Of a stretch of DNA of 64,000 bases, positions 17,495-26,406 are shown piece after piece (positions within the stretch are counted from its first letter, which is position 1; each line of letters starts with the position of its first letter). Origin of the DNA: V1-33 sp964523105 (GTDB lineage Bacteria > Verrucomicrobiota > Verrucomicrobiia > Verrucomicrobiales > V1-33); the NCBI GenBank assembly GCA_964523105.1, contig CAZFZN010000036.1:13137-77136 (forward strand). The letters run 5' to 3'. Made by a program: the position numbers and the translations under genes. The notes beneath the pieces are model-generated. The model ran no database searches. It was given only the letters and a program-made list of their open reading frames with translations, and had not been told where the DNA came from.

Positions 17495-18202
17495 ATGATG
17501 CGGACAATACTGATACTGTCATTCGCCGCCGGCGGACTCGTTGCCGGTGAAAAGGAAAGCTCTGCCGGGGGCAGGGAAGAGAACGCGAAGGCCGGCAAAG
17601 AGGCGCCGGCAGCGGTAACGGATGAATTTCGCGGCAAGCTCAGCGAAGGCTGGCGCTGGGTGCGGGAAAACAAGGACGGCTGGCGTGTGACGGACGACGG
17701 CCTCCGGATTCTGGTGGAGCCGGGCAACATGTGGGGCGGCTCGAACGATGCGAAGAACGTGCTGCTGCGCCGCGTGCCGGAGGCGATGGCCGGGGCGGCG
17801 GATGTCAGTGCGGAGATTTCACACAAACCGCAGAACCGCTGGGAGCAGGCGAACCTGGTGTGGTCTTACAGCGACAGCCACATGGTGAAGCTCGGTCTCG
17901 AAATCGAAAACGGTCGGATGAACATCGTGATGGGACGTGAGGAGGGTGACAGGACGAAGACCATCGCGATCATTCCCTTCGACGGAGAGACCGCGGAGTT
18001 GCGATTCACGGTGCGCGGCGAGGATCTGCAGGGCTGGTATCGCCGTCCCGGCGCTGCGGACTGGACGGAGGCGGGCAAGACCACGGTGCCGGTGTCCCCG
18101 GACGCGCCCGCGCCGCACGTCAGCCTGCAATGTTATCAGGGCGTGGCCGGTTCCGGCCGCTGGGCCACGGTGCGGAAGTTCCGGCTGGCACTGCTGAAGT
18201 AG
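17495..18202 (+). CDS. secreted concanavalin/lectin-like (DUF1349-type) protein
   Basis: A 235-residue protein with a short signal peptide (MMRTILILSFAAGGLVAG), a charged linker, and then a beta-rich domain. Its pattern (GWRWVRENKDGWRVTDDGLR, WEQANLVWSYSDSHMVKLG, FTVRGEDLQGWYRR) resembles the DUF1349 / beta-xylosidase C-terminal concanavalin-like fold. Such domains usually bind or accompany carbohydrate hydrolases; no catalytic domain is attached here. It is a single gene preceded by the 18-bp repeat array and followed by the DUF1501 gene 93 nt later. Confidence 0.75.
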   Translation: MMRTILILSFAAGGLVAGEKESSAGGREENAKAGKEAPAAVTDEFRGKLSEGWRWVRENKDGWRVTDDGLRILVEPGNMWGGSNDAKNVLLRRVPEAMAGAADVSAEISHKPQNRWEQANLVWSYSDSHMVKLGLEIENGRMNIVMGREEGDRTKTIAIIPFDGETAELRFTVRGEDLQGWYRRPGAADWTEAGKTTVPVSPDAPAPHVSLQCYQGVAGSGRWATVRKFRLALLK

Positions 18203-18295
18203 GCCCGCACTTCCGGCACTGGACTCGCTGGTGCGGTCCTGTAACCTTGCGCCCGCCCGGGTGCGTCCGTTTGCCTGTCCAAAAACTTCGCCGCC

Positions 18296-19513
18296 ATGAA
18301 CCGCCGCCAATTTCTCCAGCGATCCGCCGGGCTTGTCGCTCTCGGTGCGGCGCCGCCCGCGTTTCTTTCCCGCGCCGTCGCCGCGGACCAACAGGATCCG
18401 GATCAGCGCATTCTCGTCATCCTGCAACTCGCCGGCGGCAATGACGGCGTGAATACCGTCATCCCTTACGCCGACGATGCCTATCACAAGGCGCGGCCCA
18501 GCCTGGCGTTCAAGAAGGAAGCCGTGCTCAGGATCAACGACCACATCGGCCTCCATCCGCAGATGGCGGGCATGAAGTCGCTCTACGACGAAGGCGTGTT
18601 GAGCATCCTCCAGGGCGTCGGCTATCCGCAGCCGAACCGCTCGCACTTTCGCAGCATGGACATCTGGAACAGCGCGCATCCGGAGGCGGAAATGACCGGG
18701 GACGGCTGGCTGGGACGCGCGCTCGACAGCAGCGCGGCCAAATTCGCCGGCAAAGTCCCCGCGCTGGCGCTGGGCGTGGAGAACCTGCCGCTGGCGCTCG
18801 TCGCGCCGCGCACAAACGTGCCGTCGATTCGCAGTCTTGAGGACTATCAACTGCGCTTCAGCGGCGGCGATGAGAAGTTGAAGCAGGCGCAGGCTCGCAA
18901 GCTGGCGGACAGCGAGCAGGCGGCCGGCGGCGATCTCAGTTTCATCCGCGCGTCACTCGGCACGGCCATCGACAGCGCCGCGCGGCTTCAGGAAATCGCG
19001 ACCAGCTATCAGCCCGCGGCGGACTACCCAAAGACACAGCTCGCGGCGAATCTGAAGACTGTCGCGCAGCTCATCGCCGGCGAACTCGGCACGCGCATCT
19101 TCTTCGTCTCGCTCGGCGGATTCGACACTCACTCGCGGCAGGCCGGTTCGCACGCTGCGCTCCTTGCGGAACTCTCCGGCGCGGTCGCCGCGTTTTTCAA
19201 AGACCTGCGCGGTCACAAGCTCGCCGGCCGCGTGATGCTCGCGACCTACTCCGAATTCGGCCGCCGGCTGAAAGAAAACGGCAGCCTCGGCACCGATCAC
19301 GGCGCGGCGTCGCAGATGTTCGTCGTTTCCGATGCTCACAAGGGCGGCCTCGTCGGCGCGCATCCGAGCCTGACCGATCTCGATGATGGCGATCCGAAGC
19401 ACCACACTGATTTCCGCAGCGTCTATGCCACGCTGCTCGACCGCTGGCTGCACATTCCGTCGGAGCCGGTGCTGGGCGGGAAGTTCGCACCGTCGGGCTT
19501 CCTGCCGGCGTAG
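18296..19513 (+). CDS. DUF1501 family protein, Tat-exported
   Basis: A 405-residue protein with a twin-arginine-like leader (MNRRQFLQRSAGLVALGAAP). DUF1501 hallmarks are present: LVILQLAGGNDGVNTVIPY, YHKARPSLAF, LHPQMAGMKSLYDEG, GYPQPNRSHFRSMDIW, and a late GTDHGAASQMFVVSD segment carrying metal-ligand-like Asp/His. The family belongs to the alkaline-phosphatase-like superfamily and is normally encoded next to a PSCyt1/DUF1549/DUF1553 protein or a DUF1800 protein. Neither is adjacent here, so this copy is an orphan. The reaction is unknown. Confidence 0.92.
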   Translation: MNRRQFLQRSAGLVALGAAPPAFLSRAVAADQQDPDQRILVILQLAGGNDGVNTVIPYADDAYHKARPSLAFKKEAVLRINDHIGLHPQMAGMKSLYDEGVLSILQGVGYPQPNRSHFRSMDIWNSAHPEAEMTGDGWLGRALDSSAAKFAGKVPALALGVENLPLALVAPRTNVPSIRSLEDYQLRFSGGDEKLKQAQARKLADSEQAAGGDLSFIRASLGTAIDSAARLQEIATSYQPAADYPKTQLAANLKTVAQLIAGELGTRIFFVSLGGFDTHSRQAGSHAALLAELSGAVAAFFKDLRGHKLAGRVMLATYSEFGRRLKENGSLGTDHGAASQMFVVSDAHKGGLVGAHPSLTDLDDGDPKHHTDFRSVYATLLDRWLHIPSEPVLGGKFAPSGFLPA

Positions 19514-19658
19514 CGCGTCGGCCATGCAGAGCGTGGTGCCTTGCGCAGCACCAGAACCTCCGCCGCCGCGCCGCGATGCCGCCGACATTCCATTTGCTTC
19601 CGCGGGGAATTCCGGTCATTTGTCGCTTCAGCGGCCATCCACCGACCCTGACAACAGC

Positions 19659-22373
19659 ATGAGCAAGTCCGCCACCCGTACCCTCCCGCGCCTCCCTGCC
19701 GCGTCCAGGGTGATGCTGTGTGCGGCGGGCGCGGGGCTCTCACTGGCGCTCATTTCCGCGGCGCAGAACCCTCCGCCCAGAGCCATTCCGGTGGAGGAGA
19801 CCACGGAGGCCGGCCCCGCTCCTGCGCCGCGCCCTCCCAGGGCCGTGCCGGTGCCGGAGACGGAAACCGAACCCGCTCCGCGGGTGGAGCGCGCGCCCAA
19901 TGCACCCCGCCCGGCGGTGCGCGAGGGAGTGAAGACTCCGGAGGACGATCTTTTCGACTACTGCGAACTGCTTTTTTCCAAAGCCAATTACGCGCTCGCC
20001 TATCAACAGTACGGCAAATACCTGGAGATTCACCCGAATGCCAAGTACCGCGAGGAGTCGCTGTTCAAAATGGGGGAGTGCCGCTACCTGGCGGAGGAGT
20101 GGACACAGGCGCTGCAGCATTACAGCCAGTATCTCCAGGAGTATCAGGGCGGGAAACACCGGGCCACGGTGTACTATCATGCCGGCGAGGCGTATTCCAA
20201 ACTGGCCGGCCAGAGCTTCGGTGAGTCCCAGGCATCGTTTTACCGGCAGGCGCTGGAGGCTTACCGGGCGGTCGTGGAGATCGCGAAGACGGGACCCTAT
20301 GTTTGTTATTCCGCCTTCCGGCTGGGAAGCTTCGCCTACAACGCGGCGCAGCGGGACGGCTCGCGCTACCGGGAGGCTGTCCGGTGGTTCACTCTGGCAG
20401 CGGCGGAGGCACCGAAGTCGCAGCCGCGCATCCGCGTGACTTCACTGTTCTATCTTGGCCGCAGCCAGCGCTACATGAAGCAAACCAGGGAAGCCGCGGC
20501 GACGTTTTTGGAACTGACCCGGATCAAGGAGGAGAACAGCTACTACGATCAGGCATGGCAGGAACTGGCGCAGATGGACATGGAGGCGGGCCGGACGGAG
20601 GAGGCGATGAAGAAGTTCGAGCGCCTGTCGAAAGACAGCGTGGATGCCGAAACGCGTGCCAATTCGCTGGTCAATTCCGGGATGATTCACGCTGAGGCTG
20701 GGCGCACGGCGGATGCGGTCGCCCGGTTCGAGCAGGCGCTGAAAGTCCCCGGGGAAATGGCCCGCCCGGCGCGTGCCAGGGCGCGTTACGGCCTGGTGTG
20801 GTCGGGCTTCAAGGAGCAGGCGTATGACAAAGTGATCGAAGCATGGCAGGGTTTTCAGGGTGAGGATTACAGCGACATGGATGAGTTTTCCCGGTCGAGG
20901 CTGTGGCTGATCGTGGGGACCTCCTACGCGGCGCAGGACAAACACAGCCCGGCGGCGCGGACGCTCCAGTTGCTGGAGAAACTGGTCAACTCTCCGGAGC
21001 CCGCGGTGCGGGACGTTTGTCAGGAAGGGCTCTACAAGCGCATTGTTAGTCTCTTCAAGCTCAACGATCCGGCGACCGTGGATGCGGTGGACAGTTTCGT
21101 CTTCATCTGGCAGGACCGCGCGCCGGAATCCGCATGGCTGGATAAGGCGTGGCTCGTTAAGGGAGCATGGTATTTCAACCGCAGTGTCTGGGACATGGCC
21201 GCCAAAGCCTACAAGAACGTCCGTGGTCAGAAACTGGACAAGGAGAAGCAAATCACGTGGCTTTATCAGCGTGGCTGTGCGGAGGCTTCGTCCGGAGACG
21301 GCGAGGCCGTGGCGACGCTGTCTTCCTTTTTGCAGGCCGCTCCGGAGGACGAACGGGCGGTCATGGCTCAGCTGCAACGGGGACTGGTGCGGATGAAACT
21401 GGATGACCTCGCCAATGCCCTGTCGGATTTTGAGGAAGTGGCGGCCAAAGCCGCCGGCACCGAGTCGGGAGAAACCGCGGCCTACAACGCGGCCCGCGTC
21501 AAAGGCAGCCGGCAGGACATCCCCGGCATGATCGCCGGGTTCACCAAACTGCTGGAGGATTATCCCAAAACCCGGGCCGCCGCGGAGGCGAATTACTGGA
21601 TCGGCACCGGCAACTATCAGCAGGAGAAATACAAGGAGTGCCTCGCGCCGCTGCGGACGGCGCGCTCGCTCGACGGCAAACTCTACTTTCAGGACGCGAG
21701 TCTCATGATCATTGCCGCTCTCGCAGCGCAGCAGGATGTGGATGCACTCATTCCGGAGGTGGATGCCTATCTGCGGTCCGGTACGGAAAAGAAGATCAGC
21801 ACTGACATTCTGCGCTGGCTGGGGATCACGCTTTTTCGTGAGCGGCGCGATTACGCCCGGGCGGCGCGCTATTTGGGGTATGTCGTGACGTTTCAGGAGC
21901 CGGAGAAGACCGCGCCGGATCTTTGGGCGGCCCACGGCGAGTGTCTCCTGGAGATCAAGGATTATGCCGGGAGCATTTCGGCTCTGAATCACTACTTGCA
22001 GGCCGAACAGCGCCCCGCCCAGCGCGCGCGGGCATTTTTGCTGCGCGGGCGCGGACAGTTTTCTCTGAAGCAGTATGATGATGCGGCCAAGAGCGTCGAG
22101 GAAGGGCTGGCCATCGAGCGGGAAACGCTGGTGGCGGCGCAATTGCATTTGCTGTCCGGGGACATCTCCGCAGCCCAAAAGCGGCGATCTGAGGCGATCA
22201 GCAGTTATACCGCCGTGCGGGTCACCTGGGAAGACCCGGTCCTGACGCCAACCGCCATTGCGCGCATCATTTCATTTCTGAGCGACAGCAAGGAACCGGA
22301 TGACATCGCCGAAGTGAAAGCGCGGCGCAAAGAACTGGCGGAGCGCTTCCCGAAGTTCGAATTGCCCCGGTGA
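19659..22373 (+). CDS. large secreted TPR-repeat protein
   Basis: A 904-residue protein from the ATG at 19659. The leader (VMLCAAGAGLSLALISAAQ) is followed by a Pro/Glu-rich linker, then tetratricopeptide repeats from about residue 95 to the end. They resemble the periplasmic YbgF/BamD style (YALAYQQYGKYLEIHPNAKY, SLFKMGECRYLAEEWTQALQ, YSQYLQEYQGGKHR). It is probably an extracytoplasmic scaffold. Its stop overlaps the start of the YjbQ gene by one base (TGATG), indicating co-translation. The upstream extension of this frame overlaps the DUF1501 gene and is not used. Confidence 0.88.
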   Translation: MSKSATRTLPRLPAASRVMLCAAGAGLSLALISAAQNPPPRAIPVEETTEAGPAPAPRPPRAVPVPETETEPAPRVERAPNAPRPAVREGVKTPEDDLFDYCELLFSKANYALAYQQYGKYLEIHPNAKYREESLFKMGECRYLAEEWTQALQHYSQYLQEYQGGKHRATVYYHAGEAYSKLAGQSFGESQASFYRQALEAYRAVVEIAKTGPYVCYSAFRLGSFAYNAAQRDGSRYREAVRWFTLAAAEAPKSQPRIRVTSLFYLGRSQRYMKQTREAAATFLELTRIKEENSYYDQAWQELAQMDMEAGRTEEAMKKFERLSKDSVDAETRANSLVNSGMIHAEAGRTADAVARFEQALKVPGEMARPARARARYGLVWSGFKEQAYDKVIEAWQGFQGEDYSDMDEFSRSRLWLIVGTSYAAQDKHSPAARTLQLLEKLVNSPEPAVRDVCQEGLYKRIVSLFKLNDPATVDAVDSFVFIWQDRAPESAWLDKAWLVKGAWYFNRSVWDMAAKAYKNVRGQKLDKEKQITWLYQRGCAEASSGDGEAVATLSSFLQAAPEDERAVMAQLQRGLVRMKLDDLANALSDFEEVAAKAAGTESGETAAYNAARVKGSRQDIPGMIAGFTKLLEDYPKTRAAAEANYWIGTGNYQQEKYKECLAPLRTARSLDGKLYFQDASLMIIAALAAQQDVDALIPEVDAYLRSGTEKKISTDILRWLGITLFRERRDYARAARYLGYVVTFQEPEKTAPDLWAAHGECLLEIKDYAGSISALNHYLQAEQRPAQRARAFLLRGRGQFSLKQYDDAAKSVEEGLAIERETLVAAQLHLLSGDISAAQKRRSEAISSYTAVRVTWEDPVLTPTAIARIISFLSDSKEPDDIAEVKARRKELAERFPKFELPR

Positions 22374-22801
22374 TGGCATGGATCGTTCAGCACCAGACCA
22401 TCGAGATCGCCACCAGGGGAAAAGGAACGGTCGAAATCACCGCGGAAGTTGAGCGCGTCGTGGCTGCACACGGCCTTAAAGAGGGCACGGTGACGGTTTT
22501 TGTCCGTCACACCAGCGCCAGCCTCGTCATCATGGAAAATGCCGACCCCTCGGCGCGGCGGGACCTGCACGAGTTCTTCGACCGGCTCGTGCCCGAATCC
22601 ACCCCGTGGTTCGTCCACACCTGTGAAGGACTGGACGATATGCCCAGCCATATTCGCATGGCCCTGACCCGCACTTCGGAGACGATCCCCGTCACATCGG
22701 GGGCCCTGATGCTGGGGACATGGCAGGGCATCTACCTCTTCGAGCATCGCCGTTCCCCTCACCGAAGGCAGGTGGTGGTGACCGTGTCGGGGATTGCCTG
22801 A
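22373..22801 (+). CDS. yjbQ: YjbQ family (UPF0047) protein
   Basis: A 142-residue protein of the YjbQ/UPF0047 family at typical full length. The signature motifs are present: VTVFVRHTSASLVIMENAD, DLHEFFDRLVPE, GLDDMPSHIRMAL and a C-terminal GTWQGIYLFEHRRSPHRRQV. Escherichia coli YjbQ has weak thiamine-phosphate-synthase activity; the physiological role is uncertain. The start codon overlaps the TPR gene stop, so expression is tied to that gene. A GTG three bases upstream is an alternative start. Confidence 0.9.
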   Translation: MAWIVQHQTIEIATRGKGTVEITAEVERVVAAHGLKEGTVTVFVRHTSASLVIMENADPSARRDLHEFFDRLVPESTPWFVHTCEGLDDMPSHIRMALTRTSETIPVTSGALMLGTWQGIYLFEHRRSPHRRQVVVTVSGIA

Positions 22802-22884
22802 TGGGTGGTGCCGGGTGATCTATTACTGAGCCCGCAGAAATTGCCGGTTTGGAGCCGGAAAAGTGACGAATGGAGCCACTGTGT

Positions 22885-22905
22885 TATAATAATTATTGCA
22901 ATTAT
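22885..22905 (+). promoter_or_regulatory. AT-rich box with TATAAT and inverted repeat upstream of the sensor kinase
   Basis: In a 200-bp gap the composition drops sharply to an AT-rich island. It has a perfect TATAAT at 22885-22890 and an inverted repeat ATAATT (22889-22894) / AATTAT (22900-22905) with a 5-nt centre. This is about 98 bp before the sensor kinase start. No convincing -35 hexamer lies 16-18 bp upstream, so the promoter would need an activator or extended contacts. The inverted repeat may be an operator. Confidence 0.4.
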
Positions 22906-23002
22906 ATCCCCCTTACATACTTTGAACGAAAACCTTCCCCCATGACCAGCCCATTAACCGAGAAATCGGCAGACACCGGCCACTAGCCTGGCTCCTCTTT
23001 TC

Positions 23003-25528
23003 ATGCCGAATCCACCCCACAAGCGCCCCCGGCGCGGGATATTCGCCCGCGCCGCCCTGCTTTCGACGCTGCTAGTGATAGTCAGCGTCGGACCGTGCGC
23101 GGCGTTGTTCATGGTGAGGAATCAGAAGGAGAAGCGGGCGGCCCTTGAGGATCGGGTAAATTCGATCGCCGAGCGGCTGGCCTCCTCCCTGGTGACAGCG
23201 ACATGGCGAATGGGGGATGAGGCTGGAGTGGCGAAGCTTTGCACTGAACGTCTGGTTGAGTCTCCGGACATCGATTTTCTCGTCATTTCCTCTCCGGCCG
23301 ACGAGGTGGGAGGAGAACGAATGAGCTTCGTCTGGACGCGGGGCAGCTACGACTGGAGGCCCACCCGGGCGGAGTGGACGCCATCAGAGTTGGCGGCGGA
23401 GCCGGTCACGGGTGTCTCGGCGTTCACCGGCGAAGGTGTTATCACTGCAACCCGGAAAATCGGGATGTCGGGATTCTCCCGCGGCTGGGTACATGCGGGG
23501 CTGTCTCTCAGGAGTTACGAAGAGGCATTGGCAAGCGGCTTGCGGCAGACGTTGCTGACGGCGGCATTGGCGTCGCTGGCCGGCATCGCGGGCGCCTTTT
23601 TGCTGGCACGGCGCGTGGCGGTGCCTTTGGCCAAAGTCTGTGACATGGCGGATGTGATCGCAGGAGGCAATCTCAGCGCCCGCGTCACGGTCAATTCCAC
23701 CGGCGAAGTGCAGCAACTGGCCGGCCACATGAATGACATGGCGGAGAAGCTCGAGAGGAGTGCGGAAGTCATCGCCGCCCATCAGCGCGAACTGGAGGCC
23801 ACCAATGCGAAGCTCCTCGAGCGCATCGACAACGAACAGCTGCTCTCACGCATTTCGGCGGACTTCCTGTTCGCGGAGAGCAGCGCTCCCAACGAACTCT
23901 TCCTCGGGAGCCTGCAGCGCATTGCCCGGCGCCTCAGCGTGGACGGCGCCTCCATCTTTTTGCATGACACCGCGGATCATGCGAGTTTGCGCCGGGCATG
24001 GGAGTGGCATGAAGAGGGCACGCCGGGATGCACGCTGGAGCGCGCCCCGACGGCCGGCTTCCCGTGGGCGACCGCGATCGCCACGGGCCGCAATGTCGTC
24101 ACCGTCACCGACAGTCACCAGCTGCCCGACGAGGCGTCCGCCGAACGCACCAACCTGGAGCGGCTGCACGTGCGGGCCGCCGCCGCGGCGCTTCTCGGCG
24201 CGGGCGACAAGGCTGCGGGGTATCTGTTCCTGCGGCATGCCACGCCGCGCGCGTGGACGGTAGAGGAGGAGCAGTTCATCCACCTCGCGGCCGGCATCCT
24301 CTCCAATGCCATCGCCCGCCGCACGGCCGCTCTCGAGCGCGAACAGCTGCACGCCCAACTCCTCCAGGCTCAGAAAATGGAGGCGGTCGGCAAACTGTCA
24401 GGAGGCATCGCACACGACTTCAACAACATGCTCGTCCCCATCGTGGGCTACAGTGACAGCATCCTCAACAATGCGCCTGGCGACGCTCCATGGCTGAACG
24501 AGATTCGCGAAATCAAACGCTCCGCCGAAAGCGCCGCCAGCCTCACCCGGCAGCTGCTCAGCTTCAGCCGCAAACAAATCATCTCCCGCAAGGAGATGGA
24601 CCTCAATACGCACGTCCAGAAACTGCAGCACATGATCCGCCGGCTCATCGGCGAGAACATTCATCTCCAGACCGAACTGGCGCCGGACATGTGGACCGTC
24701 TCCGCCGACGCCAGCCAGATCGAGCAGTGTCTCATGAACCTTACGGTGAATGCACGGGCCGCCATGCCCCGCGGCGGCAGCATTCGCATCTCGACGGAAA
24801 TGGTGGACAGCGAGGACAAGCGCTTTCAGGCACCGCCGCTGCGCAAGCCGCAGGGACTCTTTGCCCGCATCACGGTTCGCGACAATGGCTGCGGCATGGA
24901 CAAGGCCACGCTGAACCGCATCTTTGAGCCGTTTTTCTCCACCAAGGGTGAAGAGGGCACGGGACTCGGACTGAGTGTCGTGTATGGCATCATGGAGGAG
25001 CACGGCGGCTGGATTACCGTGGAGTCGGAGCCGGAGAAGGGCACCGCCTTTCACCTCTGGTTCCCGGCGCTGCACGAGCCGGTGCCGCAGCCGATGGACA
25101 GCGGGCTCGCCGTGGCCCGGCCGCTCCCTCGCGGTCAGGGCCAGCGCATCCTTCTCGTCGAGGACGAGCCGGGCGTGCTGGCGTTTGTTTCCGCCGCGCT
25201 GCGCCAGCACGGCTTCGCTGTCGTCACCGCCGACTGCGGCACCGCTGCCAGGGAGGTTTTCGCCCGGGAACAGGACACGATCGACCTGGTGATGAGCGAT
25301 GTTGTCCTGCCCGACACCACGGGCATGGAAATTCTTGAGGAGTTCTATGCGCAGCGCCCGGACCTCCGGGCCCTGCTCTCCAGCGGATACAGCGAGAAGC
25401 AGGCCCTCGTGGAGCTCGTGGAAAAACGCGGAGTGCACTTCCTGCACAAGCCCTACACGCTCATCCAGCTGCTTGAGGCGGTGCACAAAACGCTGCGCGG
25501 CATGAAGCCGGAAAGCGTCGTCACCTGA
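23003..25528 (+). CDS. hybrid sensor histidine kinase with HAMP, GAF and receiver domains
   Basis: An 841-residue membrane kinase. One N-terminal helix (about residues 14-37) and a second (about 173-200) flank a roughly 130-residue extracytoplasmic sensor. HAMP follows (about 200-255), then a coiled coil, a GAF-like domain (about 280-440), HisKA with phosphoacceptor His471 in GGIAHDFNNML, and an HATPase with DNGCGMD, FFSTKGEEGTGLGLSVVYGI. The C-terminal receiver has phosphoacceptor Asp766 in VMSDVVLP. The layout suggests a phosphorelay with a partner elsewhere; no response regulator is adjacent. The signal sensed is unknown. Confidence 0.93.
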   Translation: MPNPPHKRPRRGIFARAALLSTLLVIVSVGPCAALFMVRNQKEKRAALEDRVNSIAERLASSLVTATWRMGDEAGVAKLCTERLVESPDIDFLVISSPADEVGGERMSFVWTRGSYDWRPTRAEWTPSELAAEPVTGVSAFTGEGVITATRKIGMSGFSRGWVHAGLSLRSYEEALASGLRQTLLTAALASLAGIAGAFLLARRVAVPLAKVCDMADVIAGGNLSARVTVNSTGEVQQLAGHMNDMAEKLERSAEVIAAHQRELEATNAKLLERIDNEQLLSRISADFLFAESSAPNELFLGSLQRIARRLSVDGASIFLHDTADHASLRRAWEWHEEGTPGCTLERAPTAGFPWATAIATGRNVVTVTDSHQLPDEASAERTNLERLHVRAAAAALLGAGDKAAGYLFLRHATPRAWTVEEEQFIHLAAGILSNAIARRTAALEREQLHAQLLQAQKMEAVGKLSGGIAHDFNNMLVPIVGYSDSILNNAPGDAPWLNEIREIKRSAESAASLTRQLLSFSRKQIISRKEMDLNTHVQKLQHMIRRLIGENIHLQTELAPDMWTVSADASQIEQCLMNLTVNARAAMPRGGSIRISTEMVDSEDKRFQAPPLRKPQGLFARITVRDNGCGMDKATLNRIFEPFFSTKGEEGTGLGLSVVYGIMEEHGGWITVESEPEKGTAFHLWFPALHEPVPQPMDSGLAVARPLPRGQGQRILLVEDEPGVLAFVSAALRQHGFAVVTADCGTAAREVFAREQDTIDLVMSDVVLPDTTGMEILEEFYAQRPDLRALLSSGYSEKQALVELVEKRGVHFLHKPYTLIQLLEAVHKTLRGMKPESVVT

Positions 25529-25600
25529 GGATTCGGGAGCCCGGATGAAACTGCGTTCCTCCGGCTTGCCGTAAGACCGCTGCGCTCCAGGGATGCAGCG

Positions 25601-25957
25601 ATGTCCTCCCCCGACCGCCCCCGCATTCTCTACTGCCGCTGTGCTTACGCTCAGGTGGTGCCGCCAGAGGTTAAAGACGCTGTGCTGCAGCGCCTTGGGG
25701 AAGCGGACACCGCTTTCGATGCGGTCGCGGATCTCTGCGAAATGTCCGCCCGCCGTGATCCGCGTCTCGCTGCCTTTGCCAATGGGGGGGCACTGAAGAT
25801 CGCCGCCTGCCACAGGCGTGCCGTGCTCTGGCTCTTCCATGCCGCCGGTGCACCACTGCCCGAAGCGTCCACCGAAGTCGTCAATCTGCGCACCCTCAAT
25901 GCGGAACAGGCCTGTGAACGGCTGGCTGATCCGGCTGTGGACCCTGAGGCGCCCTGA
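25601..25957 (+). CDS. small cysteine-containing protein of unknown function
   Basis: A 118-residue protein starting MSSPDRPRILYCRCAYAQVV. Cysteines occur as CRC near residues 12-14, in DLCEMSARRDP and in KIAACHRRAVLWLF. The spacing could ligate a metal or Fe-S cluster, somewhat like small subunits next to heterodisulfide-reductase-type proteins. No such partner is seen here, so that is inference. The start at 25601 gives a compact protein without a signal peptide, expected in the cytoplasm. The gene lies 72 nt downstream of the kinase. Confidence 0.6.
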   Translation: MSSPDRPRILYCRCAYAQVVPPEVKDAVLQRLGEADTAFDAVADLCEMSARRDPRLAAFANGGALKIAACHRRAVLWLFHAAGAPLPEASTEVVNLRTLNAEQACERLADPAVDPEAP

Positions 25958-26102
25958 CGGGAATTATCCGGAGACTGCCTGTCCGCCGCCTCGGTAAATC
26001 CCCTGGGGGCGAACCATCCGGCTTCCGCTGTCGCGCAGCTTGATCCGTGCCGTTTTTGAGGCATTCATGCATCACCGTCCGCAACCCCGGCGGCAGCGAC
26101 CC

Positions 26103-26327
26103 ATGGAATCCTTCGCCGACCACCCCGTTATCAAAGTGCTTCAGGCCGAAATTGTCAGGCTGCGCAAACGCGTTGAGGCTCTCGAACTGCATTTGCGCGA
26201 GGAGCACGACAAGATCGAGCGGCTCGAGCACGAACACGAGCACGATCACGAAGTCATCGAGCGGCTCGAACACCACACTCCCACCAGCTATTATACCGGG
26301 AGAAGGACGGTGCCGGTGGGATTGTAG
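26103..26327 (+). CDS. small coiled-coil protein (SlyX-like composition)
   Basis: A 74-residue protein from the ATG at 26103. An earlier in-frame start at 26040 is possible. After VIKVLQAEIVRLRKRVEALE it forms a continuous charged heptad pattern with alternating Glu and His (RLEHEHEHDHEVIERLEHH). It ends TSYYTGRRTVPVGL, similar to the Pro-rich tail of SlyX-type small coiled-coil proteins. The His/Glu/Asp cluster could bind divalent metals. Function unknown; a short gene with modest support. Confidence 0.5.
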   Translation: MESFADHPVIKVLQAEIVRLRKRVEALELHLREEHDKIERLEHEHEHDHEVIERLEHHTPTSYYTGRRTVPVGL

Positions 26328-26406
26328 GAACCCATCGGACGCCGCTCCCTGACGATTCGGGCACAGCTACCGGCCCCCGGACGTCCTGTCCTCCGATAAC
26401 CGGTGC

